Of a stretch of 64,000 nucleotides of DNA, positions 63,709 through 64,000 are shown piece by piece (the stretch's first letter is position 1; each line of letters opens with the position of its first letter). The translations under genes were made by a program, and so were the position numbers. The notes beneath the pieces were generated by a model, which was not told the origin of the DNA, searched no databases, and saw only the letters and a list, made by a program, of their open reading frames with translations. The stretch is taken from the NCBI RefSeq assembly GCF_000702445.1, contig NZ_JNIF01000003.1, positions 1,984,001-2,048,000 of the forward strand, in the 5' to 3' direction. This stretch comes from Bryobacter aggregatus MPL3 (GTDB lineage: Bacteria; Acidobacteriota; Terriglobia; Bryobacterales; Bryobacteraceae).

Positions 63709-64000
63709 CAGATGTAGAGAACCTTCGGCTTCTCGCTCTTCTTGCCTTTGACCACCTTGCCGAGCTCGACTCCCGGGAAGCCGGTTTTGGCGAGGATTTT
63801 GAGCGCTTTGGGCGCATCGGCTGCGGGAACGCAGACGATCATGCCGATGCCGAGGTTGAAAGTACGCCGCCAATCGTCTTCGGGCACCTTGCCGATCTCA
63901 CGCATCAGTTCAAACAGCACAGGCACTTCCCAGGCCTTGGTCGAGATCTTGGCGTTGGTGCCGGGGGGCAGCATGCGTGGGGTGTTGTCGGTGATGCCGC
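63708..64000 (-). CDS. purM: Phosphoribosylformylglycinamidine cyclo-ligase, C-terminal part (runs off window)
   Basis: PurM closes the imidazole ring to give AIR. Only the last 97 or so codons are in the window. They show the segment GITDNTPRMLPPGTNA near the edge, followed by LMREIGKV, FNLGIGMIVCV and the C-terminal VELGKVV. The 5' part lies beyond position 64000. Confidence 0.95.
   Translation of the reverse strand, partial: GITDNTPRMLPPGTNAKISTKAWEVPVLFELMREIGKVPEDDWRRTFNLGIGMIVCVPAADAPKALKILAKTGFPGVELGKVVKGKKSEKPKVLYI

Overview
The window looks like chromosomal DNA of an Acidobacteriota member, probably of the Solibacter/Bryobacter type. This is inferred from several features: an Oar-like TonB-type outer-membrane protein with an N-terminal carboxypeptidase-regulatory domain, a Tat-exported Gfo/Idh/MocA oxidoreductase, a DUF1080 protein, a protein with the CGCVFRAIFR signature that I recall from acidobacterial genomes, and fairly high GC. 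Genes are packed tightly on both strands, with many ATGA-type overlaps. No rRNA, tRNA, CRISPR array or phage module was seen.

Layout. 0-2.7 kb: rlmN, a GNAT acetyltransferase and a decayed methyltransferase. 2.8-7.3 kb: a three-gene unit of sortase substrate, sortase and Oar-like barrel, closed by a terminator. 7.6-11.8 kb: a Crp-family regulator, pyrD-ridA and a hybrid histidine kinase. 11.8-13.3 kb: a scarred non-coding stretch with five related repeats, a strong hairpin and a dead IS481-type transposase. 13.1-21.4 kb: a PLP decarboxylase, a DapA-like lyase diverging from a Gfo/Idh/MocA protein, a reduced ADP-ribosylglycohydrolase, PilZ, a peptide deformylase, a GHMP sugar kinase and a CPBP protease. 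21.5-25.1 kb: gapA, an NAD-type isocitrate dehydrogenase and purH.

25.1-35.6 kb (minus strand): an apparent eight-gene operon for surface glycan assembly. It holds an MFS carrier, three GT4 glycosyltransferases, DUF3108, a glycosyltransferase-methyltransferase fusion, an ABC-2 polysaccharide permease with an extra N-terminal domain and a reduced PatZ-like acetyltransferase. 35.7-45.9 kb: glutathione peroxidase, penicillin acylase, a CNNM/CBS protein, DUF1080, an alpha/beta hydrolase with TPRs, an anSME-like radical SAM protein, Dps, ruvAB and rsmE. 45.9-57.7 kb: a beta-propeller lipoprotein, a zincin, STAS, the unit ptrB / gluconate-dehydrogenase-subunit-3-like / folC / plsC, an M28 peptidase, the CGCVFRAIFR protein, a GT4 and glyA. 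57.8-64 kb: proS with a coupled class V aminotransferase, two small genes, fkbM, purN and the 3' part of purM.

The most interesting items are the sortase / sorting-signal / Oar operon in an organism that appears to be diderm, the multiplied convergent gene junction at 11.76-13.35 kb, and the recurrent 4-nt stop-codon overlaps at convergent gene pairs. All family calls come from reading motifs by eye; no database search was run.
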